From Planctomycetales bacterium (GTDB taxonomy: Bacteria > Planctomycetota > Planctomycetia > Isosphaerales > Isosphaeraceae): a stretch of 62,757 nucleotides of DNA. This document shows, piece by piece, positions 1 to 8,898 of this stretch. The first letter of the stretch is position 1. Each line of letters starts with the position of its first letter. A program made the translations under genes and the position numbers. The stretch lies in contig DAIDHX010000058.1 in the NCBI GenBank assembly GCA_027451885.1, positions 1-62,757 on the forward strand. The letters run 5' to 3'. Under the pieces are notes generated by a model. That model worked only from the letters and a program-made list of their open reading frames with translations, was not told where the DNA came from and did not search any database.

Positions 1-222
1 ATGATGCTCGATCCCGAGTTTCTGCTTCTCGACGAGCCGACCGCCTCGCTCGATCGCCGCACTGCGGCTCAGGTCGAAGCCTTCCTGAGCGAGTGGCACG
101 GGGAGGGCCAGGGCACGCGCGGGTATGTGCTCGTAAGCCACGATCCCGAGCAACCCGCGCGGCTTGCGACCCGGTGGTTGCGGGTCACGCCCAGGGGCCT
201 TGAACCAGAAGGACGAACATGA
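1..222 (+). CDS. ABC transporter ATP-binding protein, C-terminal part (FetA-like)
   Basis: This is the last 73 codons of an ABC ATPase whose N-terminus, including the Walker A motif, lies left of the window. The Walker B motif LLLDEP and D-loop ASLD are at the start, and the H-loop histidine is in VSHDPEQ. It presumably energises the permease encoded next: its stop codon overlaps the permease start (ATGA at 219-222), so translation is probably coupled. By analogy with FetAB/YbbLM it would act at the inner membrane in metal export. The family assignment depends on the neighbour, because the visible part is generic ABC ATPase sequence. Confidence 0.8.
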   Translation: MMLDPEFLLLDEPTASLDRRTAAQVEAFLSEWHGEGQGTRGYVLVSHDPEQPARLATRWLRVTPRGLEPEGRT

Positions 223-1028
223 GCTCGCATTACGAGCGACTGTCGGCGATTCAGTTGAGCGCGGCGGGCTTCCTGGTCGTGGTGTGCGCGGGGGCCTCGC
301 TGGCACTCCGGCTTGGCGTCGAGCGCAGGATGCTCATCTCAGCCGCGCGGATGACAGCGCAGCTCGTGCTGGTGGGGCTCATTCTGGGCTGGGTGTTCGC
401 GCTCGATCACCCGGCCGCGGTGTTGCTCGTGCTCGCGACGATGACCGTGATCGCGGGCGTGGCGGCGGGCAGGCGGACGGATGTGGGTTACCGCGGCATG
501 AACGTCACAGGGGCGATTGCCGTGACCCTGGGATCGTGGCTCTCCTCGGCCGTTGCGCTCTTTGCGATTGTGCGCGTGCATCCCTGGTATGAACCGCAGT
601 ATGCCATCCCGCTCGTCGGCATGATTCTCGGCAACACCATGAACGGGGTCGCGCTCGGGCTCGACCGTTTCACAAGCGAGATCCTCGCGCGCCGCGGGCG
701 AATTGAATCCGCCCTCGCTCTTGGCGCCACGCGCTGGGAAGCCGCTGCCCCTCTCGTTCGATCCTCGGTGCAAACCGGGCTCATCCCCACCTTCAACACC
801 ATGATCGCCGCGGGCATCGTCACCTTGCCTGGCATGATGACCGGGCAAATGCTCGCGGGCGCAAGCCCCATGGAAGCCGCCAAATATCAGATGATCATCA
901 TGTTTCTCATGACCTGCGCAGTCATGATCGGCACTCTGGCGGCGGCGCTTCTGGCCTTTCGCCGTCTCTTCACCCCCGACCACCAGCTCGATATCGGCCG
1001 GCTTTACGAACGCGCGGGCGGAGCGTGA
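219..1028 (+). CDS. fetB: FetB/YbbM-type ABC exporter permease
   Basis: A 269-residue polytopic membrane protein with about seven hydrophobic segments. It has the family signature in the middle: a glycine- and asparagine-rich stretch GMILGNTMNGVALGLDR near residues 134-150, then LGATRWEAA, a cytoplasmic coupling motif typical of this fold, and VTLPGMMTGQML. Length matches the FetB family (about 260). E. coli FetAB is linked to iron export and oxidative-stress resistance; the substrate here is inferred from that. It overlaps the ATPase gene by 4 bases and is convergent with hslU, whose stop lies 14 bases away. Confidence 0.85.
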   Translation: MSSHYERLSAIQLSAAGFLVVVCAGASLALRLGVERRMLISAARMTAQLVLVGLILGWVFALDHPAAVLLVLATMTVIAGVAAGRRTDVGYRGMNVTGAIAVTLGSWLSSAVALFAIVRVHPWYEPQYAIPLVGMILGNTMNGVALGLDRFTSEILARRGRIESALALGATRWEAAAPLVRSSVQTGLIPTFNTMIAAGIVTLPGMMTGQMLAGASPMEAAKYQMIIMFLMTCAVMIGTLAAALLAFRRLFTPDHQLDIGRLYERAGGA

Positions 1029-1041
1029 GAGCCTGTCGCCG

Positions 1042-2418
1042 TTAGAGGATGAACCGGCTCAGGTCCTCGTCCTTGACGAGCGGTTCGAGCCGCTGGCGAA
1101 TCTCGTCGGCGTCGATGACGACGTGCTTGTCCTCGCGGTCGGACGCGTCAAAGCTGATTGGCTCAAGCACACGTTCAAGAATCGTGTGCAGCCGCCGAGC
1201 GCCGATGTTCTGGGTTGATCGATTCACCTCGAAGGCGATATCGGCCATGCTCAGGATCGCGGCGTCGGTGAATTCGAGCGTGACTCCCTCGGCCGCCATC
1301 AGGGCCTGGTACTGGCGCACGAGCGACAGCCTGGGCTCGCGCAGGATGCGCACGAAGTCATCGCGGGTGAGGTCGTGCATCTCGACGCGGATGGGAAAGC
1401 GGCCCTGGAGCTCCGGCATCAGGTCTGAGGGCCTGGAACGATGAAACGCCCCGGCGGCGATGAAGAGCACGTGATCGGTCCGCACCGGCCCGTGCTTGGT
1501 GTTGACCGTGGTGCCCTCGACGATGGGCAGGAGGTCGCGTTGAACACCCTGGCGTGAGACGTCTGGCCCGCGTGGCGAGGACTCATCGCTCGTGATCTTG
1601 TCGATTTCGTCGAGGAAGACGATGCCTGAATCCTGGGCCAGGGTAATGGCCTCGAGGGTGATTTTGTCGGAATCGAGCATCGCCTCGATTTCGCGCTGAT
1701 GGAGCACTTCACGGGCCTGGCGGACCGGCATTTTGCGCGTTTGAGACGGTCGAGGCGCCATCTTTTCGAACAGGTTCTGAAGATCCATCTCCATCTGCTC
1801 GAAGTTGCCAGCGCCCAGGATGGAGACAGGCGAGACGGATTTGGCGGGGAGAATGATTTCGACCTCGCGATCATCGAGCTCGCCGGCGAGCAACCGGTCG
1901 CGCATTTTCTCACGGGTGCGGCGGCGGCGATCCGAGACGGATTCTCCCTGCGCCGATTCCGCGCCCGGGCGTGCGTCGACCGGCACGGCGGGCAAGAGCA
2001 GATCCAGCAGCCGCTCGTGCACACGTTCGAGCGCCTCATCGGCGACCTTGGCTCGTTCCGAGGCCTTGACGAGCAAGATCGCCGCCTCGAGCAGGTCGCG
2101 GATCAACCCTTCCACATCGCGGCCCACATAGCCGACCTCGGTGTACTTCGTGGCTTCTGCCTTCACGAATGGGGCGCCGACCAGCTCCGCGAGCCTGCGC
2201 GCGATCTCGGTTTTGCCCACCCCCGTGGGACCGATCAGCATGATGTTCTTGGGGGTGGTCTGCTTGCGCAGATCTTCCGGCAAGCATCTGCGCCGCCAGC
2301 GATTACGAAGCGCGATCGCCACGGCGCGTTTGGCGTCGGCCTGGCCCACGATATCGCGGTCGAGCTCGCAGACGATCTGGCGCGGGGTCAGCTCGCGCCG
2401 GGACTCGAAGTCTGGCAC
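1042..2418 (-). CDS. hslU: HslU, ATPase/unfoldase subunit of the HslVU protease
   Basis: A 458-residue AAA+ unfoldase that feeds unfolded substrates to HslV in the cytoplasm. Walker A GPTGVGKT is at residues 63-70 and Walker B IVFLDE at about 266-271. The intermediate (I) domain lies between them (about 110-240), and the protein ends in the family-typical DLSRFIL tail that docks into HslV. The start is GTG: a GGAGG ribosome-binding site sits 7 bases upstream (2426-2430), inside the 3' end of hslV, and the N-terminus ([16 protein letters not shown]) aligns with the usual HslU start. It overlaps hslV by 31 bases, so the two are one operon. Confidence 0.97.
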   Translation of the reverse strand: MPDFESRRELTPRQIVCELDRDIVGQADAKRAVAIALRNRWRRRCLPEDLRKQTTPKNIMLIGPTGVGKTEIARRLAELVGAPFVKAEATKYTEVGYVGRDVEGLIRDLLEAAILLVKASERAKVADEALERVHERLLDLLLPAVPVDARPGAESAQGESVSDRRRRTREKMRDRLLAGELDDREVEIILPAKSVSPVSILGAGNFEQMEMDLQNLFEKMAPRPSQTRKMPVRQAREVLHQREIEAMLDSDKITLEAITLAQDSGIVFLDEIDKITSDESSPRGPDVSRQGVQRDLLPIVEGTTVNTKHGPVRTDHVLFIAAGAFHRSRPSDLMPELQGRFPIRVEMHDLTRDDFVRILREPRLSLVRQYQALMAAEGVTLEFTDAAILSMADIAFEVNRSTQNIGARRLHTILERVLEPISFDASDREDKHVVIDADEIRQRLEPLVKDEDLSRFIL

Positions 2419-2948
2419 GGAAGTTCCTCCACGACGACCTGGCTATTGGTGTAAATATCAATCCCGGCGGCGATCAGCAGCGACTCGCGCACGATCTCAG
2501 CCGCGGAAAGCTCAGTACGATTCACAAGCGCCCGCGCGGCCGCGAGCGCATAGCCCCCGCCGGAACCGGTCGCCAGGATTCCGTCGCTCGGTTGAATGAC
2601 GTCCCCCGCGCCCGTCAGCATGAGAGATGCACGCGCATCAACCGCGATCAAAACGGCGTCCAGCCTGCGCAGCATGCGATCGGTTCGCCACAGCTTCGCC
2701 AGCTCGATCGCCGCCCGCGTCATGTTCGACGGATGATCGCGAAGCTTGCCCTCGAATCGCTCAAGCAACGCAAAACCATCCGCCGCGGAACCCGCAAAGC
2801 CCACGAGAACCTGGCCATCCAGCAGCTTGCGGATCTTGACGGCGTCCGCTTTCATCACCTGTGTGCCTAGCGTCACCTGGCCGTCGCCGCCGATCGCAAC
2901 CGCACTCCCTCTGCGCACCGCGAGAATTGTCGTCGCGTGCCATTCCAC
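2388..2948 (-). CDS. hslV: HslV, peptidase subunit of the HslVU protease
   Basis: A 186-residue proteasome beta-type peptidase. The sequence [13 protein letters not shown] places the catalytic threonine at residue 6, so a five-residue propeptide must be removed to expose it, as in other HATT-type HslV proteins. The motif GDGQVTLG follows, and the FAGSAADG stretch is typical. The start is GTG with GGAGG 7 bases upstream. The C-terminus runs 31 bases into hslU in another frame. The order hslV-hslU is the usual one. No heat-shock operator such as CIRCE was recognised upstream. Confidence 0.97.
   Translation of the reverse strand: MEWHATTILAVRRGSAVAIGGDGQVTLGTQVMKADAVKIRKLLDGQVLVGFAGSAADGFALLERFEGKLRDHPSNMTRAAIELAKLWRTDRMLRRLDAVLIAVDARASLMLTGAGDVIQPSDGILATGSGGGYALAAARALVNRTELSAAEIVRESLLIAAGIDIYTNSQVVVEELPCQTSSPGAS
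2426..2430 (-). promoter_or_regulatory. Ribosome-binding site of hslU inside hslV
   Basis: GGAGG on the minus strand, 7 bases before the GTG at 2418. It fixes the hslU start and implies independent re-initiation within the hslV reading frame. Confidence 0.75.
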
Positions 2949-3096
2949 GAATCCGCCTCCGCGTGTGGTTCAATCCCCGATCGCACACCTTGAACGGACA
3001 GCACGACAGCGCACGCTCGCCCTGCCCCTGCCTGAAAGGCGCAATTCACCTGCCAGGCCGGTGTCCCTCGAGGATACCCAGGACCGGTGTTGCGCG

Positions 3097-3603
3097 CTAA
3101 TTCTGGTCAATCCAGTTGATCGCGCTCGACCAGGATGGCGGCGTGCGAAAGACGCGCGGGCCGTAATAGTTGCGGGACTCGTTGGGGTACACGATCGGCG
3201 AGAGCTCAGGCAAATTCGGCGTCGACGTCGAAACACCCGGCTGGGATCGATAAACCCCATCGTAGCCGCGCGTTGTCACAATCACGGGAGCGGTGTACGG
3301 CCGCAAGGGTGAGAACGGGCCGTAAAGGGCCATGGTCTGATCGCCGTAAATACCAAGAGGTGAATAACCTCCGCCGACGGGATCATTTCCGCGGACCATG
3401 ATGTAGGGCGTTGGACTAAAGGTGCCCAGAGTGGCCCGTCGCGGTTCGCACCGGACCACCTGGGCGCGTGTGGGCACTGCCCGGCGAAAAGGCCGCCAGC
3501 GCGGGGGATCTCCCGCCGTCACAGACCCGGATTGAAGGCCGAAAAAAAGAACCGTAGCAAGAAGAGCGACCGCGCGAACGCGAGGTCCAGAAGTCGCAGC
3601 CAT
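3097..3603 (-). CDS. Secreted protein of unknown function
   Basis: A 168-residue protein with a clear signal peptide (residues about 1-30: basic MAATSGPRVR, then a hydrophobic ALLATVLFFGL core, with cleavage probably near VTAG). The mature part is rich in Pro, Tyr, Ser and Arg, with no enzymatic motif. I chose the ATG at 3603 because GAGG lies 8 bases upstream; an in-frame TTG at 3615 would add four residues. It lies downstream of hslVU on the same strand as the XRE gene but 109 bases from it, so it may be monocistronic. Probably an envelope-associated planctomycete orphan; no function can be assigned. Confidence 0.7.
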   Translation of the reverse strand: MAATSGPRVRAVALLATVLFFGLQSGSVTAGDPPRWRPFRRAVPTRAQVVRCEPRRATLGTFSPTPYIMVRGNDPVGGGYSPLGIYGDQTMALYGPFSPLRPYTAPVIVTTRGYDGVYRSQPGVSTSTPNLPELSPIVYPNESRNYYGPRVFRTPPSWSSAINWIDQN

Positions 3604-3711
3604 CGGGTACCTCAAGGATGCAGTGCCATGCGAACCGCCAGTCGGCGATCCGATGCGGGTTCTTGAGGAAATCTACCCGACAATTTGCGCCCGGGCGCGG
3701 AGATTGCGGAT

Positions 3712-4239
3712 TTAAAGTGTGCCGCGATTGCGGGGAATAAGCCCGTGGAGCTCTTCAATCAACTTCGCGACCGACTCGCCCATGGGAGAATGGATGAGAT
3801 CGTGCAGCTTTGACATCAGTTCGCCTTCACGGACATAAACGGCTTCGTGCGACGGATTGGAGCGTGTGACGGGATGCTCAACGGTGAAGCGTGAGTCATC
3901 CGGGCCGGGAACGCCTTTTCCATTCGCGGTGACCGGGATCGAGAGCGGTCCCCCTTCGGACGGGACCCAGTGGTTGTAGTGCAGCCGTCCCCCTCGCCGC
4001 GCGGGAGCGGGATCAGGGAACGCCGAGGTTTGAGGCTCTTCGTCATGGCCGAGGAGCTCTTCCATGGGAACATCGAGGGCGACCGCGATTCGCCTGAGCG
4101 TCCCGGCGCGCGGCAGCTCCGTCCGCCCACTCTCGATCTGGTAGAGTGCCGTCCTGGAAATCTCGGCACGGTTAGCAAGCTCGTCGGGGCCCCACCCCTT
4201 CGAGTAGCGAAAGTCGCGTACCCTCTGAGCCAACGACAT
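3712..4239 (-). CDS. XRE-family helix-turn-helix transcriptional regulator
   Basis: A 175-residue protein whose residues about 5-62 form a Cro/CI-type HTH (LAQRVRDFRYSKGW, then ELANRAEISRTALYQIESG, then LRRIAVALDVPMEELLG). The C-terminal 110 residues are unlike known sensor domains and rich in Pro and Gly, ending in an amphipathic stretch (SKLHDLIHSPMGESVAKLIE). The start at 4239 has GAGGAG 9 bases upstream. The target is unknown; the neighbouring secreted protein (3097-3603) and the gene's own promoter are possible candidates. Confidence 0.85.
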   Translation of the reverse strand: MSLAQRVRDFRYSKGWGPDELANRAEISRTALYQIESGRTELPRAGTLRRIAVALDVPMEELLGHDEEPQTSAFPDPAPARRGGRLHYNHWVPSEGGPLSIPVTANGKGVPGPDDSRFTVEHPVTRSNPSHEAVYVREGELMSKLHDLIHSPMGESVAKLIEELHGLIPRNRGTL

Positions 4240-4707
4240 CGATGTTGCTCCTCGACTTTGAGGTTTGTGGGAAGCCGTCCTTGCTTACCGAAATACGCTC
4301 GCGACCGCCGCACGTCCGGACGACCATTCGGTCACAAAAAGCGTAATCGGATTGGGCAAAAATTTACAAATCCCTCATTTCCGCGTCAAGACGATCGTAG
4401 CACGAAAAATAAAGCCGATTCAAGGAATCCTGGCCAAACTTCCGTAAAGAGCGTCAGGCAAATGCTTTCGAATCGGCAACGCGGTGAGGCGCATCCGCCA
4501 GGAATAACAGGTTTAGGCGTCCGCGATCGAATAGGATTGCGCCGAATGGGTTGTTTGTGTCGGGCGGATTCATTTTGGAGAGTTGCTGCCGCAAGGACCC
4601 CGCGATCCGTTCCGCACCTGCCTTGGCGCATGGGAGCGTTCGCGAGTGAGCTGGCGTGATCAGGCGAGAATCAAGCATTCTCAGACACGACGCCGGATAC
4701 GAAGAGG
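4240..4707. other. Intergenic region, AT-richer than its surroundings
   Basis: A 468-base gap between the XRE regulator and a small conserved gene, both on the minus strand. The segment at about 4320-4450 is distinctly AT-richer than its surroundings and could hold the XRE promoter, but no clear -35/-10 pair or operator can be defended. Reading frames on both strands here lack plausible starts or protein-like composition. Confidence 0.4.
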
Positions 4708-4968
4708 TTATCCCTTGTTTTCCAGGCTTTTCATGATGGAGACGAGTGCGGTCGGATCGCGTTTTGCCAGGATGGCGGCGACCTGGGTCTCGGGGATTTC
4801 CAGTTTCCTGAGAAGCTCGCCGGTCTGGGCCCAGAGGCGTTCGAGCTTCTTTCCCTCGGCGAGATAGAGCTCGGTGGCGAGCTCGGAGAGGCGCTGGAAC
4901 TGGATGGCGTCGAAGTTCTTGTAGTAGCGATCGATGATCTTGCGCTGGTAGGGCGTGTAGTCGGGCAT
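4708..4968 (-). CDS. Small conserved-looking protein of unknown function
   Basis: An 86-residue, mostly helical, charged protein beginning MPDYTPYQRKIIDRYYKNF and containing LATELYLAEGKKLERLWAQ. The heptad-like pattern suggests a helical bundle or coiled coil. I took the ATG at 4968, because the 43 extra codons upstream in frame are compositionally unlike the rest. The composition (Lys/Glu/Leu, balanced codons) looks like a genuine protein. No catalytic motif is visible and no function is proposed. Confidence 0.65.
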   Translation of the reverse strand: MPDYTPYQRKIIDRYYKNFDAIQFQRLSELATELYLAEGKKLERLWAQTGELLRKLEIPETQVAAILAKRDPTALVSIMKSLENKG

Positions 4969-5110
4969 GATGTCGGTTGCTCGTTCGTGCCTGGGCTGGC
5001 AAGGGATCTGGTGCTGGAGTCTGGCCAAAGGTTTATTGACTAGACCCGGAGCGTTCGGGCGCGTCAAGCAAGCGCTGATCTCCGCGTTCTGGCCCATTGT
5101 CCAGGGGAGC

Positions 5111-5148
5111 GGAAACGGCCCGGGGCGCGAAGTTCCCGGGCCGTTTCC
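5111..5148 (-). terminator. Strong hairpin downstream of the 525-residue secreted protein gene
   Basis: Perfect 14-bp inverted repeat (arms 5111-5124 and 5135-5148, GGAAACGGCCCGGG and its complement, 10-base loop), 29 bases beyond the stop of the minus-strand gene ending at 5177. There is no T-run, so it may be a weak intrinsic terminator or an mRNA 3'-end stabiliser. Confidence 0.55.
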
Positions 5149-5176
5149 AGATCAGAATCCGTTGCCTGGCTGGGGA

Positions 5177-6754
5177 TCAGGCTTTCCTGGCGTGCGCTGC
5201 GTGGTCCATGTAGGCGTTCATGCTGTAGCGAACACGCGTGGGCAGAGCGTTGCGTACGGCGGCGTCACGATGAATCGAGACGACCGGCCTTGCTTTCTCA
5301 ACTCTGGCGGACGAGCTGGAGGTCGTGCTCGCGGCCTTCACGGCGTGAACTCGTGGGGTGTAATCGACTGGAATCGCGGCCAGACCCCGCGCGGCCGGGT
5401 TGGCCGAGACGGCGGGAGTTGTCGCCCCGATCGCGGCATCGACGATGCTCGGGTTTCGTTTCTCAAGCTGGGCCAGGCGATTGTAGATCGTACCGCCGCC
5501 CATGTACTTCTTGAGCCGGCCGAACAGGCGGGCCGAGAACGGGATGTTGAGGACGGTGGCCTGGGTCTCGAATGCCGTTCCGTTATCGAGCTGGCCCTTG
5601 AGCGTGGCGGTCGTGAGACCGGCCGGCAGCTTGCCCTGATCCGCGCGGAAGACGAACGTCTCGGCCGGGAATTCGTAGTGGGGGATTTTGCGGTAGATAT
5701 GTGCAAGCGCGGGAGCACCGTCGAGCGTAACGGTCGCCGGATTGATCTGTCCGACCTGGAATCCCGAGGTTCCAAAGACGGTCGCGCGGATCAGGTCGCG
5801 GTGGCTGGTATCGACGATTCTGTGCTCGTGGGGGTTGATCAGCACGGGGGGCGACGGCACGGGGTTGCCGGGCGTGACGGTTGCCTGGCTCAGGCTGAAG
5901 AGCGTATCGGGGAAGAAGGCATCGCTGATCCCGATATCATCCGGCGAGCCTGCGAACGCCCCCATTCCGATCTGGGTTGTGGACGTGAACGAGTGGCCTG
6001 TCATCGCCGCGTAGAGCTGCGAGAAGTGGTTGATGTTGAATTCCAGGCTTGGATGCGAAGGCGTTTGCACCAGGTAGACATTGCCTGTGAAATAGGGCAA
6101 TGGCGTCCCGAAGGAGGGTTCGCCCGCGGGATTTGAGCCGTTCGGAATTGCGAGCGCGACCTGGTATTCCTTTACCGGTGCGGGATTAGTGGGTGTGGCG
6201 GGGGGCGCCTGGGGCGAGAAGCCTGCCACGATGTCGGGGATTCCGGTGCCGGTGAGATCAAGGAAGGCGGCCATGGTTTCGGGCCCGCCCAGGCCGTAGA
6301 ACTCCGTGAAGCCGGGCGCGGCGGCTGCGACGGCGGGGTTGACAGTTCCCGCGGTGCCGTTATTATCCGCATCGCCCGCGATCACGGATGGTCCGTTGGG
6401 ATTGCTCGGGTTCGCGGACGGTTGGTTGAGACCGATCGACAGCGTGTCCGTCGTCGCGTCGTAGGAGACGCGGATTTCCGAGATGTCGAAGCCGGAAACG
6501 CTGATATAGGGCTGAAGATTCGGCGGGATGATTGGATGCTGGATGTTCGGCGTGGTAGTGGAATTGAGTACGACGACGCCGGGTTGTTCTGTAGCGGGAA
6601 AATCGGTTGCAACGTTTCCGCTGAAGTTAACGCTGAGCAATTGCCGATGATCAAGATGATCCATGCTGAAAGCGTGACGGCGGGTCGTTCGGCGACCGCC
6701 TGGGCGTCCCCGCCACGATCGAGCGGCCTGGAGCAGCTTGGTGATCAAGTACAT
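5177..6754 (-). CDS. Secreted protein with LEPR-XLL-like N-terminal motif
   Basis: A 525-residue protein. The first 30 residues are Arg-rich; residues 34-41 read LDHRQLLS, a variant of the LEPR-XLL motif found at the N-terminus of many planctomycete exported proteins. Residues about 42-290 form a domain clearly related to the divergent neighbour at 7020-7907: both have FSGNVATDF/FTGNVAADF, ATDTLSIG/ATDTMYVG, an acidic Asn/Gly loop (DADNNGTAG / NVDGNGTPG, EF-hand-like), and LEFNINHFSQL/FEFTITNFSKL. The C-terminal 200 residues are unique to this protein and hold a beta-rich stretch, ending in a basic tail. Probably a cell-surface protein that may bind calcium; function unknown. Confidence 0.75.
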   Translation of the reverse strand: MYLITKLLQAARSWRGRPGGRRTTRRHAFSMDHLDHRQLLSVNFSGNVATDFPATEQPGVVVLNSTTTPNIQHPIIPPNLQPYISVSGFDISEIRVSYDATTDTLSIGLNQPSANPSNPNGPSVIAGDADNNGTAGTVNPAVAAAAPGFTEFYGLGGPETMAAFLDLTGTGIPDIVAGFSPQAPPATPTNPAPVKEYQVALAIPNGSNPAGEPSFGTPLPYFTGNVYLVQTPSHPSLEFNINHFSQLYAAMTGHSFTSTTQIGMGAFAGSPDDIGISDAFFPDTLFSLSQATVTPGNPVPSPPVLINPHEHRIVDTSHRDLIRATVFGTSGFQVGQINPATVTLDGAPALAHIYRKIPHYEFPAETFVFRADQGKLPAGLTTATLKGQLDNGTAFETQATVLNIPFSARLFGRLKKYMGGGTIYNRLAQLEKRNPSIVDAAIGATTPAVSANPAARGLAAIPVDYTPRVHAVKAASTTSSSSARVEKARPVVSIHRDAAVRNALPTRVRYSMNAYMDHAAHARKA

Positions 6755-7019
6755 CGCCCCTCATCCTTTCTTTCAGGTCGGCGTCCGTCCCGGACGGCCG
6801 GCCAACTGGGTAGGGTCGTCCCTGGGCTCAGTGAGCATGCCACCGAGAATGTCGTCGACCTGACGGATTGAGACGTCGCGCCCGTGCGACCCACGCGTCG
6901 CCGGCCGGCTCGTCGTGAAATGACCATGGTGCCACGAGGGTGGCAAACGTCGAATCCCGGCAGCCGACATGCGGCCGTTTCCCCGGGACGAAGGACCTTA
7001 ACGAGGAAGGAGCCTCGTC
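6755..7019. promoter_or_regulatory. Divergent promoter region between two related secreted-protein genes
   Basis: A 265-base region from which 5177-6754 (minus) and 7020-7907 (plus) are read outward. AAGGAG lies 8 bases before the plus-strand ATG, and GAGGGG just before the minus-strand ATG. No confident -35/-10 pair or operator is seen, but the shared upstream region implies co-regulation of the two paralogues. Confidence 0.45.
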
Positions 7020-7907
7020 ATGAATGCCCGTAGCGTGTTTCGAGTAGGTATTGCCGCCCTCGCGCTGGCGACCGCGGGGCAAGCGGTGGCCGGCCCAATC
7101 ACGTTCACAGGCAACGTGGCGGCCGACTTCAATCCCGCGACCAATCCGTCTGTGGTCGTCATTCCGCACAGCAATGTGCCGATCCACATCGCTCAGCCTA
7201 CCTGGATGACGAACAGCGGGCTCGTCTCCGGCTGGAACATCAAGGACATTCGCCTTGATTACAATCAGGCGACCGACACGATGTATGTCGGCGTGAATAC
7301 ATTTGGGATCGCGGGGAATGTGGACGGCAACGGCACGCCCGGCAGTCCCGATCCGCGGCTGGTTGCGGCGGGTGGTTCGGACCCGGCGAACTTCGGTGGC
7401 GACAAGGGGATGGCGGTTGGTTTCGCCCCGTTGATCGGCACCTTCAATCCGGCGAGCCCCCCCGCGCCTGTGATCGTGGCCGGCGTTCCCGGCGACAAGA
7501 CCGAGGCCGGGACTGGTCTCGATGGCTTCTCCGTTGCCAAGTGGTCGCCGGCGGGGGGCACGGGCAGCCCGAATTACGACCTGATCACCAGTTTTGGCAA
7601 GCAAATCCCGGCGGGGATGGGCAACCTGGCGTTCGACCCCAGCGCCCAGCACCCTGGCTTTGAATTCACCATCACGAACTTCAGCAAGCTGGTGGGCTAC
7701 AATCCGCTGAACGGGTTGGTGGTGAGCGCCCAGGACGGCTCGGTTCAGAGCGTCGTGACCGGCAAGGATTATGTGTTCTCGACCCCGATCGAGGCCCAGC
7801 AGGTTCCCGAGCCGGCCACGTTGCTGGTGTGGGCGGGCCTGGGGGGCGCGTTGGTGTGGAATCTGCGCCGAACGCGTCGCGTTCGCACGCAAACCCCTGG
7901 GGCGTGA
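7020..7907 (+). CDS. PEP-CTERM sorting-domain protein
   Basis: A 295-residue exported protein. The signal peptide covers residues about 1-25 (FRVGIAALALATAGQAVA, cleavage after AVA). The body is the same beta-rich domain as in the divergent gene at 5177-6754, including an EF-hand-like loop NVDGNGTPGSPD. The C-terminus is a textbook PEP-CTERM tripartite signal: VPEPAT, a hydrophobic helix LLVWAGLGGALVW, then a basic tail NLRRTRR. Such signals are processed by an exosortase, which is not in this window. A candidate terminator follows at 7942-7970. The role is unknown; surface or matrix location is inferred from the sorting signal. Confidence 0.88.
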   Translation: MNARSVFRVGIAALALATAGQAVAGPITFTGNVAADFNPATNPSVVVIPHSNVPIHIAQPTWMTNSGLVSGWNIKDIRLDYNQATDTMYVGVNTFGIAGNVDGNGTPGSPDPRLVAAGGSDPANFGGDKGMAVGFAPLIGTFNPASPPAPVIVAGVPGDKTEAGTGLDGFSVAKWSPAGGTGSPNYDLITSFGKQIPAGMGNLAFDPSAQHPGFEFTITNFSKLVGYNPLNGLVVSAQDGSVQSVVTGKDYVFSTPIEAQQVPEPATLLVWAGLGGALVWNLRRTRRVRTQTPGA

Positions 7908-7941
7908 AATCACAGGCCTCATCGATCGCATCCCTGCGCGA

Positions 7942-7970
7942 GACGGCGGCTGGTCCATCAGCCCGCCGTC
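7942..7970 (+). terminator. Probable intrinsic terminator of the PEP-CTERM gene
   Basis: Left arm GACGGCGGCTG (7942-7952), loop GTCCAT, right arm CAGCCCGCCGTC (7959-7970) with one bulged base, followed by TTGTT. It starts 35 bases after the stop codon. Confidence 0.6.
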
Positions 7971-8280
7971 TTGTTCATCGACGCGGGCGGCGGCGAAATG
8001 CGGCGGAAACCGACACGCCCCAAACATCGCCGCCGAACGCTCTGCACGCTCCGCTTTCCCTTCACTTCTCGCATGACCGGTATTCCCGGCTTGTCACGCG
8101 CCACGCATCCAACAGGCACGCCGGAATCAGACGCCGCTCGGGCCCTCTCAGGTGGCCGCGTTGCAACGCGCACGACCTTCTCTCGCACCGTCCACATGAA
8201 CGAAGGTTGACGATTGCGCCACGGGCGCGGAATAATCCTCCCACAGCCCGTCACCCGTCTTTCCATCCGAGGCGCCCGTC
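7971..8280. other. Intergenic region upstream of the sulfite-oxidation operon
   Basis: About 310 bases between the terminator and the GTG at 8281. Short open frames exist on both strands but look like random high-GC ORFs. The promoter of the 8281-13318 operon should be here; I could not identify it with confidence. Confidence 0.35.
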
Positions 8281-8898
8281 GTGAGTTCCCTGCACCGCGT
8301 GATCCTGGTCTCGTTCAGCTTTGCCGTCCTGATCGCAACCCTGGTGCTTGACGACGACCGCCTGCTCGCAGGCCAGGCGGAGGGCTCCGGCCATGGGGGC
8401 TCGGCCGAGGCCGCGGGGCGATTCAGCATGTCGCGGGCTGTTGTCTGCGACACCATCGACGGTTTTGAGAATTACCGCGCCCTGAAAGGTGCAGCACTCA
8501 CCAGCGACGAAAAATTGCTCGTCTATTTTCGCCCGCTCAATTTCAAGATTGAGTCCAAGGACGGTGAATTCCGGGCGCATCTCACGGAAGACGCGGTGAT
8601 CCGCAAGAAGGGTGAGAAGAAGATCCTGCGCCAGAAGGAGAAAATGATCGAGTACCTGGCTCGGAGCGCGACGCCGCCGCGGTCGCTCTACATGCGCACG
8701 TCGATCTCGCTCAAGGGGCTCGAGCCAGGCGAGTACGACCTGACGTTGATTTTGCATGATGAGTTTTCCAGGGGTGCGACGTCTCAGGTCGTGCGGTTCA
8801 AGGTGGTGCCGGCTACGATTCAGAAGAAGCCCGAGGCAACGAGCGAGGACGGCAGCCGCGACTACATGGAACCCGCGTCTGATCGAGGAACGCCGTGA
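8281..8898 (+). CDS. Exported protein of unknown function, first gene of the SorAB/oxidase operon
   Basis: A 205-residue protein with an N-terminal hydrophobic segment (VILVSFSFAVLIATLVL, residues 7-23), so secreted or membrane-anchored. The body resembles a beta-sandwich: GFENYRALKGAALTSDEKLLVYFRPLNF, then an ISLKGLEPGEYDLTLIL segment typical of Ig-like folds. Lys/Glu-rich segments lie between. It starts with GTG. Its last bases overlap the start of the molybdoenzyme gene (GTGA at 8895-8898), so the two are translationally coupled. It may be a periplasmic accessory factor for the electron chain, but that rests on position only. Confidence 0.75.
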   Translation: MSSLHRVILVSFSFAVLIATLVLDDDRLLAGQAEGSGHGGSAEAAGRFSMSRAVVCDTIDGFENYRALKGAALTSDEKLLVYFRPLNFKIESKDGEFRAHLTEDAVIRKKGEKKILRQKEKMIEYLARSATPPRSLYMRTSISLKGLEPGEYDLTLILHDEFSRGATSQVVRFKVVPATIQKKPEATSEDGSRDYMEPASDRGTP

